64,000 bases of DNA from Brevibacterium sp. XM4083 (lineage in GTDB: Bacteria > Actinomycetota > Actinomycetes > Actinomycetales > Brevibacteriaceae). A program made the position numbers and the translations under genes. The DNA lies in contig NZ_VFYR02000003.1 in assembly GCF_006489205.2 (NCBI RefSeq), forward strand, positions 613,462-677,461. Reading direction: 5' to 3'. The notes below the pieces were generated by a model. The model had not been told where the DNA came from, did not search any database, and was given only the letters and a program-made list of their open reading frames with translations. The stretch's first letter is position 1; the number at the start of each line of letters is the position of its first letter. This document shows, one piece after another, positions 35,415 to 44,469 of the stretch.

Positions 35415-36164
35415 GTGACGCTCACCGAGGTTCTCCCCTTCCTGGCCGGCATCGCCGTTCTCGTCGTCCTCACGGTCACGATCCTCCGCATCGCCGAGGT
35501 GGGGCTCGGCTGGCTGCCCGTCGTCGCGATCGTGCGCGCCGTCGTCCAGCTCGCCCTCGTCGCCCTCCTCCTCTCCGGTGCACTCACTGCGTGGTGGGCG
35601 GTCGCGGCGTTCATCGGCCTCATGCTCACGACCGCCTCGCTGACCTCGCTGCGCCGGTCCCGCGAGGTGCCGCGCGGACCGCTCGGAGCCGTCGTCGGCG
35701 TCATCGTCGGAACCCTCGTCACGCTCGGGCTCGTCCTCGCCCTCGGTCTCGTCGATCTCCAGTTCGAGCGGGTCATCGCGATCGCCGGCATCGTCTCCGG
35801 CAACGCGATGACGGCGGCCACGCTCGCGATGCGCCGCTACGACGGCGAACTGCGCGGGGGCTGGGGTGAGGTCGAAGCGTGGCTGGCCGTGGGAGCGCAG
35901 CCGCGCCGGGCGACGAAGCGCCTGCGGCAGATCGCGGTCCGCGAGGCCCTGCTGCCCAACCTCGACCAGACGAAGAACACGGGTCTCGTCACTCTGCCCG
36001 GCGCCTTCGTCGGCGCGCTCTTCGGCGGCGCCTCCCCGCTCGAGGCGGCCCAGTTCCAGATCGTCGTCCTCGCCTCCCTCATGCTCGCCGGTGCGCTCAC
36101 CGCCGTCATCGCCACGCAGATCGCCTCGGGCACAGCCCTCAAGCCCGTCGACCCCGCCGGGTAG
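35415..36164 (+). CDS. FetB-like ABC permease (UPF0014)
   Basis: A 249-residue membrane protein of the FetB/YbbM family with about seven helices. Landmarks are RAVVQLALVALLL, GIVSGNAMTAATLAMRR and the conserved LPGAFVGALFGGASPLEAA. In E. coli FetAB mediates iron export and peroxide resistance. No ATPase gene (fetA) is adjacent here, so it must pair with one encoded elsewhere. GTG 35415 lies 22 bases after the preceding gene. Confidence 0.82.
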   Translation: MTLTEVLPFLAGIAVLVVLTVTILRIAEVGLGWLPVVAIVRAVVQLALVALLLSGALTAWWAVAAFIGLMLTTASLTSLRRSREVPRGPLGAVVGVIVGTLVTLGLVLALGLVDLQFERVIAIAGIVSGNAMTAATLAMRRYDGELRGGWGEVEAWLAVGAQPRRATKRLRQIAVREALLPNLDQTKNTGLVTLPGAFVGALFGGASPLEAAQFQIVVLASLMLAGALTAVIATQIASGTALKPVDPAG

Positions 36165-36261
36165 GCGGGAGTGCTGCGTCGTGGACGACCCTGAGTCCCA
36201 TTGCTCAAGACGGCAGGGAAACATGCAGGCAAAATGGAGGAACCGTCGTTAGACTGCCCGA

Positions 36262-36672
36262 ATGTCTACGATCGAGATCACCCAGGACAACTTCGAGCAG
36301 ACCATCACCGACAACTCCGTCGTCCTGCTGGACTTCTGGGCCGAATGGTGCGGCCCGTGCCGCCAGTTCGCCCCGGTCTTCGAGCAGGCCTCGACGCAGT
36401 ACCCCGACATCGCCTTCGGCAAGATCGACACCGAGGACCAGCAGCAGCTCGCCGGCCTCTTCAACGTCACCTCGATTCCCACCCTCGTCGCGTTCCGCGA
36501 CGGCATCGTCGTCTTCGCTCAGCCCGGTGCGCTCGCCGCCCCGCAGCTCGAGCAGGTCATCACCGCCGTCAACGACCTCGACATGGACGAGGTCCGCGCC
36601 GAGATCGCCAAGCGCGAAGCCGGCGAGGGCGCCGACTCCACCGCCGACGGCGCGCCCGGTCAGGGACAGTGA
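36262..36672 (+). CDS. trxA: Thioredoxin
   Basis: A 136-residue thioredoxin with W29-C-G-P-C33, the [12 protein letters not shown] cis-Pro region, and a 25-residue acidic/Gly-rich C-terminal extension beyond the domain. It is a cytoplasmic disulfide reductase. There is no clear SD; AGACTGCCCGA precedes ATG. It overlaps the following methyltransferase by GTGA. Confidence 0.93.
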   Translation: MSTIEITQDNFEQTITDNSVVLLDFWAEWCGPCRQFAPVFEQASTQYPDIAFGKIDTEDQQQLAGLFNVTSIPTLVAFRDGIVVFAQPGALAAPQLEQVITAVNDLDMDEVRAEIAKREAGEGADSTADGAPGQGQ

Positions 36673-37448
36673 CCGAGCACCACAGCCACACCGACCGGCC
36701 CGGGCCCCATGCCCGGGCCGCGTCTGTGTCCGCACCCGACACGGCAGCCGACACCGGGCAGGTGTCCGAATCCGGGCGGGTGCCCGGTTCCGTCGAGGAG
36801 TGGGAGAACCGCTACTCCGGCGCCGAGGCAGTGTGGTCGGGCCGTCCCAACGTCGCCCTCGTCGACGTCGTCACCGACCTCGACCTCACCCCGGGCCGCA
36901 GTCTCGACGTCGGTTCCGGTGAGGGCGCCGACGTCATTTGGCTCGCCGGCGGCGGCTGGCAGGCCGCCGGCATCGCCCTCTCGCCGACGGCGATCGCCCG
37001 CTCCCGAGCCGCCGCCGAGTCGGCAGGAGCGGACGCGGACTTCGCCGCCGCCGACCTCGTCGACTGGGCCACCGCAGACGACCACCGCGGCGCCTACGAC
37101 CTCGTCACCGGATGCTTCCTCCACACCCGCCTGCCCGACACCCGCGCGGACCTCATGCGCCACCTCGGCGAGCTCGTCAGCCCCGGCGGGACGCTCATCC
37201 TCATCTCCCACGCCACGGTTCCGCCGTGGGCAGGCGGCGAGGCTTCAGAGCATGAGGGAGCAGGACACGAGCACCACGGGCTCGACGGCGACTTCGGCAC
37301 GCCCGAGGAGGACTTCGCACTCCTCACCGACAGCGGAGGCGGACCATGGGAGCTTGTGCTCGCGGAGACGCGGAATCGGCCTGTGACCGGGCCCGATGGC
37401 ACGGAGTCCGAGCTCGAGGACGGCATTCTCGTGGCAAGGAAAGTTTAG
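36669..37448 (+). CDS. Class I SAM-dependent methyltransferase
   Basis: A 259-residue methyltransferase. The N-terminal 40 residues are disordered (Pro/Ser/Thr rich). Then [17 protein letters not shown], motif [26 protein letters not shown], and motif [17 protein letters not shown]. This is the tellurite/TehB-like Methyltransf_25 group; the product and substrate are not evident. [16 protein letters not shown] insertion rich in His/Glu near the C-terminus could bind a metal. GTG start overlaps the thioredoxin stop. Confidence 0.85.
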   Translation: MTEHHSHTDRPGPHARAASVSAPDTAADTGQVSESGRVPGSVEEWENRYSGAEAVWSGRPNVALVDVVTDLDLTPGRSLDVGSGEGADVIWLAGGGWQAAGIALSPTAIARSRAAAESAGADADFAAADLVDWATADDHRGAYDLVTGCFLHTRLPDTRADLMRHLGELVSPGGTLILISHATVPPWAGGEASEHEGAGHEHHGLDGDFGTPEEDFALLTDSGGGPWELVLAETRNRPVTGPDGTESELEDGILVARKV

Positions 37449-37495
37449 GCATTCTTCACTACACGCCGTAGAGAGTGCGGGGGTATGATGACGCC

Positions 37496-40400
37496 ATGGC
37501 ACGGTTCAGCTTTCTCGAGTGGCCGGTGCTGCGGCAGTTCCGTTCGTCCGATTCGACCGGACGCGGCGAGTCCGTGGTGTCAGAGCACACGCGCAACATC
37601 GTCCCGCGGACGACGACGTCCGACAAGGTCGTCCAGTCCGTCTGTCCGTACTGTGCCGTCGGCTGCGGGCAGCGGATCTTCGTCAAGGACGACAAGGTCG
37701 TCGGCATCGAAGGAGACCCCGACTCGCCGATCTCGCGCGGACGCCTCTGCCCGAAGGGCGCGGCGAGCGAACAGCTCGTCAACAACCCCTCCCGGCAGAC
37801 CGAGGTGCTCTACCGCGCCCCGAAGGCCAAGGACTGGCAGAAGCTCGACCTGAACACGGCGATCGACATGGTCGCCGACCGGTTCCTCGAAGCCCGCCGC
37901 AACCACTGGGAGGACTTCGACGACCAGGGCCACCCCCTGCGTCGCACGATGGGCATCGCCAGCCTCGGCGGGGCGACCATCGACAACGAGGAGAACTACT
38001 TCGCGAAGAAGCTCTTCACCGCCGCCGGCGCGATACAGATCGAGAACCAGGCCCGCATATGACACTCCGCCACGGTTCCCAGTCTGGGAACCTCGTTCGG
38101 GCGCGGCGGCGCCACCCAGCCGGTGCAGGACATGGCGAACGCCGACTGCATCGTCATCCAGGGGTCGAACATGGCCGAATGCCACCCGGTGGGCTTCCAA
38201 TGGGTGACTGAGGCCAAGGCCCGCGGTGCCCGGATCATCCACGTCGATCCGCGGTTCACCCGGACCACGGCGGTGGCCGACAAGCACGTCCCGATCCGGG
38301 CGGGCTCGGACATCGTCCTCCTCGGCGCGCTCATCAACCGGGTGCTGACCGACGGCCTCTACTTCGAGGAGTACGTCCGGTCGTACACGAACGCGACGAA
38401 CCTCATCAGCGACAACTACCTCGACCCCGAGGACCTCGACGGACTGTTCTCCGGCTACGACCCGGCGACGAACTCGTATGACAACTCGACGTGGTCGTAC
38501 CAGACCGATGAGGCCGGCGTCGCCCTGCGCGATCCCAACCTCACCGACCCGCGCAGCGTCTTCCAGATCCTCAAGCGCCACTACTCGCGCTACACCGCGG
38601 AAATGGTCGCCGAATCGTGCGGGATCTCGGAGTCGGACTTCGAGTACCTCCTCGAATCGATCACGACGAACTCCGGTCGCGAACGGACCACGTGCTTCGC
38701 GTACGCGGTCGGGTGGACGCAGCACAGCCTCGGCGCGCAGTTCATCCGCACCGCCTCGATCCTCCAGCTCCTGCTCGGCAACATGGGTCGCCCCGGCGGC
38801 GGCATCATGGCGCTGCGCGGACACGCGACGATCCAGGGTTCGACGGACATCCCGACGCTGTTCAACCTCCTGCCCGGGTACCTGCCGATGCCGAGCGCCG
38901 GCGTCCACGACACCTTCGACGACTACGTCGCCGCCGTCGGCACGCCCGAGACCCACAAGGGCTACTGGGCCAACGGCCGCAGCTACGCGACGAGCCTGCT
39001 CAAGGCCTGGTGGGGTGACGCGGCGACGCAGGAGAACGACTTCGCGTTCGACTACCTGCCGCGGATCAACGGCGCCCACGGCACCTACCAGACGCAGGTG
39101 CGGATGCTCAACGACGGCGTCGACGGGTACTTCCTCCTCGGCCAGAACCCGGCCGTGGGGTCGGCGAACGGGCGCATGCAGCGGATGGCGATGAGCCACC
39201 TCAAATGGCTCGTCGTCCGCGACTTCAGCCTCATCGAATCCGCCACCTGGTGGAAGGACGGCCCGGAGATCGAGACCGGGGAGCTGCGCACCGAGGACAT
39301 CGACACCGAGGTCTTCTTCATGCCCGCGGCCAACCACACGGAGAAGGCGGGCACGTTCACGCAGACGCAGCGCCTCGTCCAGTGGCGGCACAAGGCGGTC
39401 AACCCGCCGGGTGAGGCGCAGAGCGAACTCGAGTTCTTCTACGAGCTCGGCAAGCGCATCCGCGCGAAGCTCGCTGACTCCGACGATCCGCGCGATCGCC
39501 CGCTCCTCGACCTGACGTGGGACTACCCGCTCGACGAGGACGGCGAGGTCGATCCCGAAGCGGTCCTCGCCGAGGTCAACGGCTACTACGTCGGCGGGGA
39601 GAAGGACGGGCAGCCGCTCGACGTCTACACGCAGATGCGCGACGACGGCACGACCGCCGGCGGCTGCTGGATCTACACCGGCATCTACTCCGGCGGCGTC
39701 AACATGGCCGCCCGCCGCAAACCGCGCACCGAGCAGGACGAGATCGCCTCCGAATGGGCGTGGGCGTGGCCGGCGAACCGCCGGATTCTCTACAACCGCG
39801 CCTCGGCCGACCCTGAGGGCAAGCCGTGGTCGGAGCGGAAGAAGCTCGTGTGGTGGGACACGGACAAGGCCCGCTGGGTCGGCGCCGACGAACCCGACTT
39901 CCCCGTCGAGCTCAACCCCGAAGCACACTCCGATGTGCCCTTCGGCGGTCCTAGTCAACTCGACGGCGACGACCCGTTCATCATGCAGGCCGACGGCAAG
40001 GGCTGGCTCTTCGCCCCCGGCGGCATGGTCGACGGACCCCTGCCCACGCACTACGAACCGCAGGAATCGACGATCGGCAACCCGCTCTACACGCAGCAGA
40101 ACAATCCGCTGCGCAAGATCATGCGCCGGGAGGACAACCTGTCCGCCCCGGGCGCCGGGTTCCCCGGTTCCGAGGTCTACCCGTACGTGTTCACGACCTA
40201 CCGTCTCACCGAGCACCACACGGCTGGCGGCATGTCCCGCTGGCTGTCCTACCTCTCGGAGCTCCAACCCGAGATGTTCTGCGAGGTCTCTCCGGAGCTC
40301 GCCGAAGAGGTCGGACTCGAACCCTACGGCTGGGCGACCCTGGTCTCCCCGCGGGCGGCGATCGAGGCCCGGGTCCTCATCACCGAGCGGATGACACCGC

Positions 40401-41107
40401 TGAAGATCGGCGGCAAGTGGGTCCACCAGATCGGCCTGCCCTACCACTGGGGCGTCGGCGGCAAGGGCGCATGGGTCGACGGCGATTCGGCCAACGACCT
40501 CCTCGGCGTGACGATGGACCCCAACGTCTTCATCCAGAACGGCAAGTACGTCGCCGGCACCGCCCTGCCGGGCAGGCGGCCGCGCGGACCCGAGCTCGTC
40601 GACTTCGTCGAGAAGTACCAGCGCGAGGCCGGGCTCACCCCGGAGTCGGGCAACGAACTCGTCACGGTTCCGCCCGAGGTCGTCGACCGCGCCGCCGAGG
40701 CGAGCTCTCCGGCGCACACGGGTGGGCACAACGAACGCGGAGGCGACTCCGCGGTCGGCGTCACCCCCGGTCGCACGTACGGAGCCGACGAATCCGAGGA
40801 CTCCGGGACCGCCTCGGCGAAGGGCTACAGCGCACCCACGGATTCCGGGGACTCCGCAGGCAGCGGAGCCGGCGCCAGCGGTGCGCCCGAGGGCGCCGGC
40901 GATCGTGAGTCCGGAGGTGAGCAGCCGAACAAGCGGGTCGACGCGAACTACGCCGTCGACGGGGATCCCACCGACGGTGACCCGCACTTCGGCTACGACG
41001 CCGAGGGCAACCCGTACACGCCGGTCGATCCCGAGCAGCCCGCGAACGCGTGGGAGTACGAGAAGAACGCGCGCAGGAGAGCAGAACAGGAAGAGGAGGA
41101 GAACTGA
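37496..41107 (+). CDS. fdhA: Selenocysteine-containing formate dehydrogenase, catalytic subunit
   Basis: A molybdopterin bis-MGD formate dehydrogenase of 1203 residues that must be read through UGA at 38060-38062 as selenocysteine 189. The frame continues QARI-Sec-HSATVPSLGTSFGRG, matching the active site of FdnG/FdhF-type enzymes, where Sec is followed by His. The N-terminal [4Fe-4S] site is SVCPYCAVGCG plus GRLCPKG. No twin-arginine leader is seen (N-terminus MARFSFLEWPVLRQ), so the enzyme is predicted cytoplasmic, unlike FdnG. Residues about 1060-1203 are a low-complexity acidic Gly/Ser/Asp tail absent from E. coli enzymes. An in-frame GTG at 37475 is an alternative start. It is first in the fdhA-fdhB-nrfD operon (ATGA overlaps). 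Confidence 0.92.
38060..38092 (+). promoter_or_regulatory. Bacterial SECIS element with the UGA Sec codon
   Basis: The UGA (38060-38062) is followed 11 bases later by a hairpin: stem GGTTCCC/GGGAACC (38074-38080 and 38086-38092) with loop AGTCT. The loop contains G-U at positions 20 and 21 after the UGA, exactly the spacing I recall for E. coli fdhF, where the apical GU is read by SelB. The CGGUU at positions 11-15 also agrees. This makes UGA decoding, rather than termination, very likely. Confidence 0.88.
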
Positions 41108-42204
41108 TGTCGGCACCGACGCTGGATTCCGGCACCGTCGCGGACGGCCATTGGCATGAGACGACGCAGAATCGCAAGGGATTCTTCACCGATACCTCGA
41201 TCTGCATCGGCTGCAAGGCCTGCGAGGTCGCCTGCAAGGAGTGGAACCACAACCCGCAGGACGGGAACTTCGAGATCCTCGGGATGTCGTATGACAACAC
41301 CGGTGAGCTCGGCGCGAACACGTGGCGCCATGTCGCCTTCGTCGAACAGGGCAAGGAGCAGATCGAGGCGGCCAGGGAATCTGGGCGCAAGCTCGTCAAC
41401 CTCGGCATGCCCTCGATCAGGCCGCGCACCGATGAGACTTCGGGTCCGCAGCCGGTGGGCGGCGGACTGCCGTCGTCACCGCAGCTCGACGTCGATCTCC
41501 TCGCCCCCGGCGCGCTCGACCCCGTCGACTTCGACGGTGTCGACACGACGCCGCCGGACACCGCGGACTTCCGCTGGCTGATGTCCTCCGACGTGTGCAA
41601 GCATTGCACGCACGCCGGCTGCCTCGACGTGTGCCCGACCGGTGCGCTCTTCCGCACCGAGTTCGACACCGTCGTCGTCCAGGCCGATGTCTGCAACGGC
41701 TGCGGCACCTGCGTGGCCGGGTGTCCGTTCGGCGTCATCGAACGCCGTGACGACGGCACGATCCGCCCGCCCACGGATCGCAGCGGGGAGGAGTACCCGC
41801 TCGACACCGAGGACATCCCGAACATGCACACGGCGAACAAGTGCACGCTCTGCTACGACCGCCTCGTCGAGGGCCAGACCCCGGCCTGCGCGCAGACGTG
41901 CCCGACGACGTCGATCAAGTTCGGCGACCGCGAGGACATGGTCGCCCAGGCCCACGAGCGGGTCGCCGATCTCCACGCGAAGGGCCTCACCGAGGCGCGC
42001 CTCTACGGCGCGAACCCGAACGACGGGGTCGGCGGCACCGGATCGGTCTTCCTCCTCCTCGACGAACCCGAGGTCTACGGCCTGCCGCCGGACCCCCGGG
42101 TCGCGACGAAGGACCTGCCCGCGATGTTCGCCACCGCCGGCATCGCCGCCCTCGGCATGATCGCCGCGGCCGGCCTGTCCTTCCTCGGGAGCAAGCGTTC
42201 ATGA
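41107..42204 (+). CDS. fdhB: Formate dehydrogenase iron-sulfur subunit
   Basis: A 365-residue ferredoxin-like subunit with four [4Fe-4S] clusters: CIGCKACEVACK (about residue 34), CKHCTHAGCLDVCP, CNGCGTCVAGCP and CTLCYDRL with CAQTCP. An insertion of about 70 residues separates the first and second Cys groups. The C-terminus is one hydrophobic helix (MFATAGIAALGMIAAAGLSFLG) that anchors it to the membrane next to NrfD. ATG overlaps the fdhA stop as TGATG. It carries electrons from the Mo site to the quinone-reducing subunit. Confidence 0.93.
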   Translation: MSAPTLDSGTVADGHWHETTQNRKGFFTDTSICIGCKACEVACKEWNHNPQDGNFEILGMSYDNTGELGANTWRHVAFVEQGKEQIEAARESGRKLVNLGMPSIRPRTDETSGPQPVGGGLPSSPQLDVDLLAPGALDPVDFDGVDTTPPDTADFRWLMSSDVCKHCTHAGCLDVCPTGALFRTEFDTVVVQADVCNGCGTCVAGCPFGVIERRDDGTIRPPTDRSGEEYPLDTEDIPNMHTANKCTLCYDRLVEGQTPACAQTCPTTSIKFGDREDMVAQAHERVADLHAKGLTEARLYGANPNDGVGGTGSVFLLLDEPEVYGLPPDPRVATKDLPAMFATAGIAALGMIAAAGLSFLGSKRS

Positions 42205-43568
42205 GCTCATCCGTTTACGATTCGTACCGTCCCCCCGAGCCCGAAGGCGGCCGGAAGAAGCGTCGCCGAGGCGGTCGCGGGGGATCCGGGTCCGGCTCCG
42301 GTGGTTCCGGTGGGCAGGGCTCCGGTGGAGGCTGGCAGAACCGCGGCGCCGACGGCGGCCGCGAGATGCCGATGGTCGAGGACGTCGAGTTCACCTCGTA
42401 CTACGGTCGCCCGATCGTCAAACCGCCGCCATGGGGTCATGAGATCTCGCTCTACCTCTTCCTCGGCGGGCTGGCCGGCGGGTCGACGCTGCTCGGCCTC
42501 GGCGCCCAGTTGAGCGACCGGCCGGGCATGCGCACGGCCACCCGGCTCACCGCGATCGGCGCGACGGCTCTCGGCGGCGCGGCGCTCGTCAAGGACCTCG
42601 GTCGCCCCGAGCGCTTCATCAACATGATGCGCGTGGTCAAGGTGTCCTCCCCGATGAGCCTCGGCACGTGGATCCTCTCGGGCTTCGGCGTCGGTGCCGG
42701 TGTCACCTCGGTCATCGAGGTCGACCGGCTGACGAAGGAGATCCTGCCGCTGGGACCGCTGCGCAAGGTCCTCCACGCCCTCGAACTGCCCGCGGCCCTC
42801 GAGTCCGCGCTCTTCGCGACTCCGCTGGCCGCGTACACGGCGGTCCTCCTCGGCGACACGGCGGTGCCGACGTGGAATGCCGCTGGCCGCAATGGGCTGC
42901 CGTTCGTCTTCGTGTCCTCGGCGTCGTTGGCCGCCGGCGGTGCGGCGATGGCGCTCTCACCTGTGCGCGAGGCCGAACCGGCGCGTCTGCTCGCGCTCAT
43001 GGGCTCGGCCGGCGACCTCTATGCGATGTCGCGGATGAAGAAGGGCATGCACCCCGTCGAGGTCGAGCCGATGGAGGAGGGCGAACCCGGCCACAAGCTC
43101 CACCGCGCCGAGAAGCTCCTCATCGCCGGGGCGGTCGGCGCGGCCGTCGTCGAGGTGGGGGCGCGGATCTTCGCGAAGAAGCTCGGTAGCCGGACCGGCG
43201 ACACGGCGTTGCGCGGAATCAAGGGCGTCGCGAAGACGGCGGCCACCGGCGTCGCCGGTCTCACGGCATCGGGTGTCGCGCAGGCCGTGGCCAAGGGCGT
43301 CGCCGGACGGGCGGTCGCCTCCGGCGCTGCCACCGTCGCGGCGAACAAGGCGGGACGCAGCTGGAAGGTCCGTGCACTGCTGCGGACATTGTCCGTGGTC
43401 AGCGGTACGGCACTCGCGGCAGCCTCGGCGTACACGCGCTTCGGGATGCTCGAGGCCGGCATCGATTCGACGAAGGATCCGCGCTACGTCATCGAACCGC
43501 AGCGCGCCCGCCTCGAGGAACGCCGCGCCCAGGGCATCACCGACGACTCGATCACCACCGGCTGGTAG
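42201..43568 (+). CDS. nrfD: NrfD/PsrC-type membrane subunit of formate dehydrogenase
   Basis: A 455-residue polytopic protein. Its N-terminal 60 residues are an unusual basic, Gly/Ser-rich region (GGRKKRRRGG then GSG repeats). About eight membrane segments follow, starting at HEISLYLFLGGLAGGSTLL with the Gly-rich quinone-site pattern of PsrC/NrfD, then DLGRPERFINM. It carries no heme ligands, so electrons should pass from the fourth FeS cluster directly to menaquinone. A Lys/Ala/Gly-rich stretch of about 80 residues lies before the last helix. The gene overlaps fdhB by ATGA and is followed by a terminator. Confidence 0.88.
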   Translation: MSSSVYDSYRPPEPEGGRKKRRRGGRGGSGSGSGGSGGQGSGGGWQNRGADGGREMPMVEDVEFTSYYGRPIVKPPPWGHEISLYLFLGGLAGGSTLLGLGAQLSDRPGMRTATRLTAIGATALGGAALVKDLGRPERFINMMRVVKVSSPMSLGTWILSGFGVGAGVTSVIEVDRLTKEILPLGPLRKVLHALELPAALESALFATPLAAYTAVLLGDTAVPTWNAAGRNGLPFVFVSSASLAAGGAAMALSPVREAEPARLLALMGSAGDLYAMSRMKKGMHPVEVEPMEEGEPGHKLHRAEKLLIAGAVGAAVVEVGARIFAKKLGSRTGDTALRGIKGVAKTAATGVAGLTASGVAQAVAKGVAGRAVASGAATVAANKAGRSWKVRALLRTLSVVSGTALAAASAYTRFGMLEAGIDSTKDPRYVIEPQRARLEERRAQGITDDSITTGW

Positions 43569-43572
43569 CCGG

Positions 43573-43598
43573 CCGCGGGGCGGTGCGCCGCCCCGCGG
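43573..43598 (+). terminator. GC-rich hairpin terminator of the fdh operon
   Basis: An 11-bp perfect stem (CCGCGGGGCGG and complement) with loop TGCG begins four bases after the nrfD stop. Confidence 0.75.
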
Positions 43599-43713
43599 GA
43601 AGTCGGCGTGTGCAACCGGCTTGAGGGCCCATCAGGCGTCGCGGCGCAGGTGGGACGGTAGGCACCACCGTGGCGGAGCCGCGCACTCAGCGGCATGAGC
43701 GGATAAGTCCCGG

Positions 43714-43788
43714 TCAGAGGAACAGAAGTGCAACGGTGACCAGGGTGACGAGGACCTGGATTGTGCCGGGCCACCAGGGAAAGGTCAT
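43714..43788 (-). CDS. Possible 24-residue membrane microprotein
   Basis: From ATG 43788: MTFPWWPGTI followed by a fully hydrophobic helix ending in VALLFL. GGAGG with a six-base spacer precedes the ATG, an excellent ribosome binding site for so short a frame. It lies in the 335-base gap between the fdh terminator and the VOC gene, in which I see no other gene. Transcription and translation are unproven, and it could be chance. Confidence 0.4.
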   Translation of the reverse strand: MTFPWWPGTIQVLVTLVTVALLFL

Positions 43789-43903
43789 GTACGGCCTCCG
43801 AGGAGGCTCTAGCCGGGACTGGCAGGCGGAGCAACAGGCAGGCACCGAGCACCACCCGACAATGGGCAGGATCGGTCGCGCGAACGCAGCCTGAGGTGGA
43901 GCC

Positions 43904-44302
43904 TCACCCCGGATCCGTCGCCACCCCTGCTGCGTCGGCGCCGGCCGGTTCCCAGAGCTGGACGACATTGTCTTCCGGGTCGGTCAGGGTCGCGAACCTG
44001 CCGTTGGGATAGATCTCCGGATCGACGTCCACCACGATGCCGGCCTGCCGCAGCTGCGAGACCATCAGGTCGAGGTCGGCGACGCGAAAGTTCACCGACC
44101 AGGTCTTGTGCGGTCCACCGAAGTGATCCGAGTCCGCGGGCATCGCCGCGAACACGGTCGGGCCGGACTGCTGCCACCACGACGGCGTGTCGTAGGTCTC
44201 GGGGGGTGCCTCGACTCCCAGGTGCCGTTCGTACCAGGCGGTCAGCTCATCGGGCCGCTCAGCGCGAAAGAAGACCCCACCGATACCGGTCACACGTTCC
44301 AT
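43904..44302 (-). CDS. VOC-family (glyoxalase/bleomycin resistance-like) protein
   Basis: A 132-residue single-domain protein: TGIGGVFFRAERPDELTAWY, SWWQQSGPTVFAAM, WSVNFRVADLDLMVSQL and the end FATLTDPEDNVVQLWEP. The paired beta-alpha-beta repeats are clear. It is monocistronic with no adjacent regulator. Ligand unknown. Confidence 0.85.
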   Translation of the reverse strand: MERVTGIGGVFFRAERPDELTAWYERHLGVEAPPETYDTPSWWQQSGPTVFAAMPADSDHFGGPHKTWSVNFRVADLDLMVSQLRQAGIVVDVDPEIYPNGRFATLTDPEDNVVQLWEPAGADAAGVATDPG

Positions 44303-44469
44303 GCGCTTCTCGCTTCCGTCGTTGAGCTCCGGATGGTCCGCCGTTCGGGGCAGTCTAGTTCACTCTGGCTGTTTGTGAAGCCCCGCATTCCTTCGCGCGC
44401 CTCGGATCGTCCCGACCGTGCCCGCTGGCGAGAAACCCACCCGCCAGGTGTCTGCGCACCGTTCGCGAG

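Noticed and set aside
38060..38062. TGA as a true stop codon separating two formate dehydrogenase fragments, or a nonsense mutation
   Set aside because: The codon is exactly at the Sec position, both sides are intact homologous sequence, a SECIS-like hairpin follows at the correct distance, and selA, selB, selD and tRNA-Sec are present.
37580..41116. 1178-codon open frame antisense to fdhA
   Set aside because: Composition is Arg/Val/Leu/Asp repetitive with no recognisable domain. It mirrors the G/C-biased third positions of the real gene.
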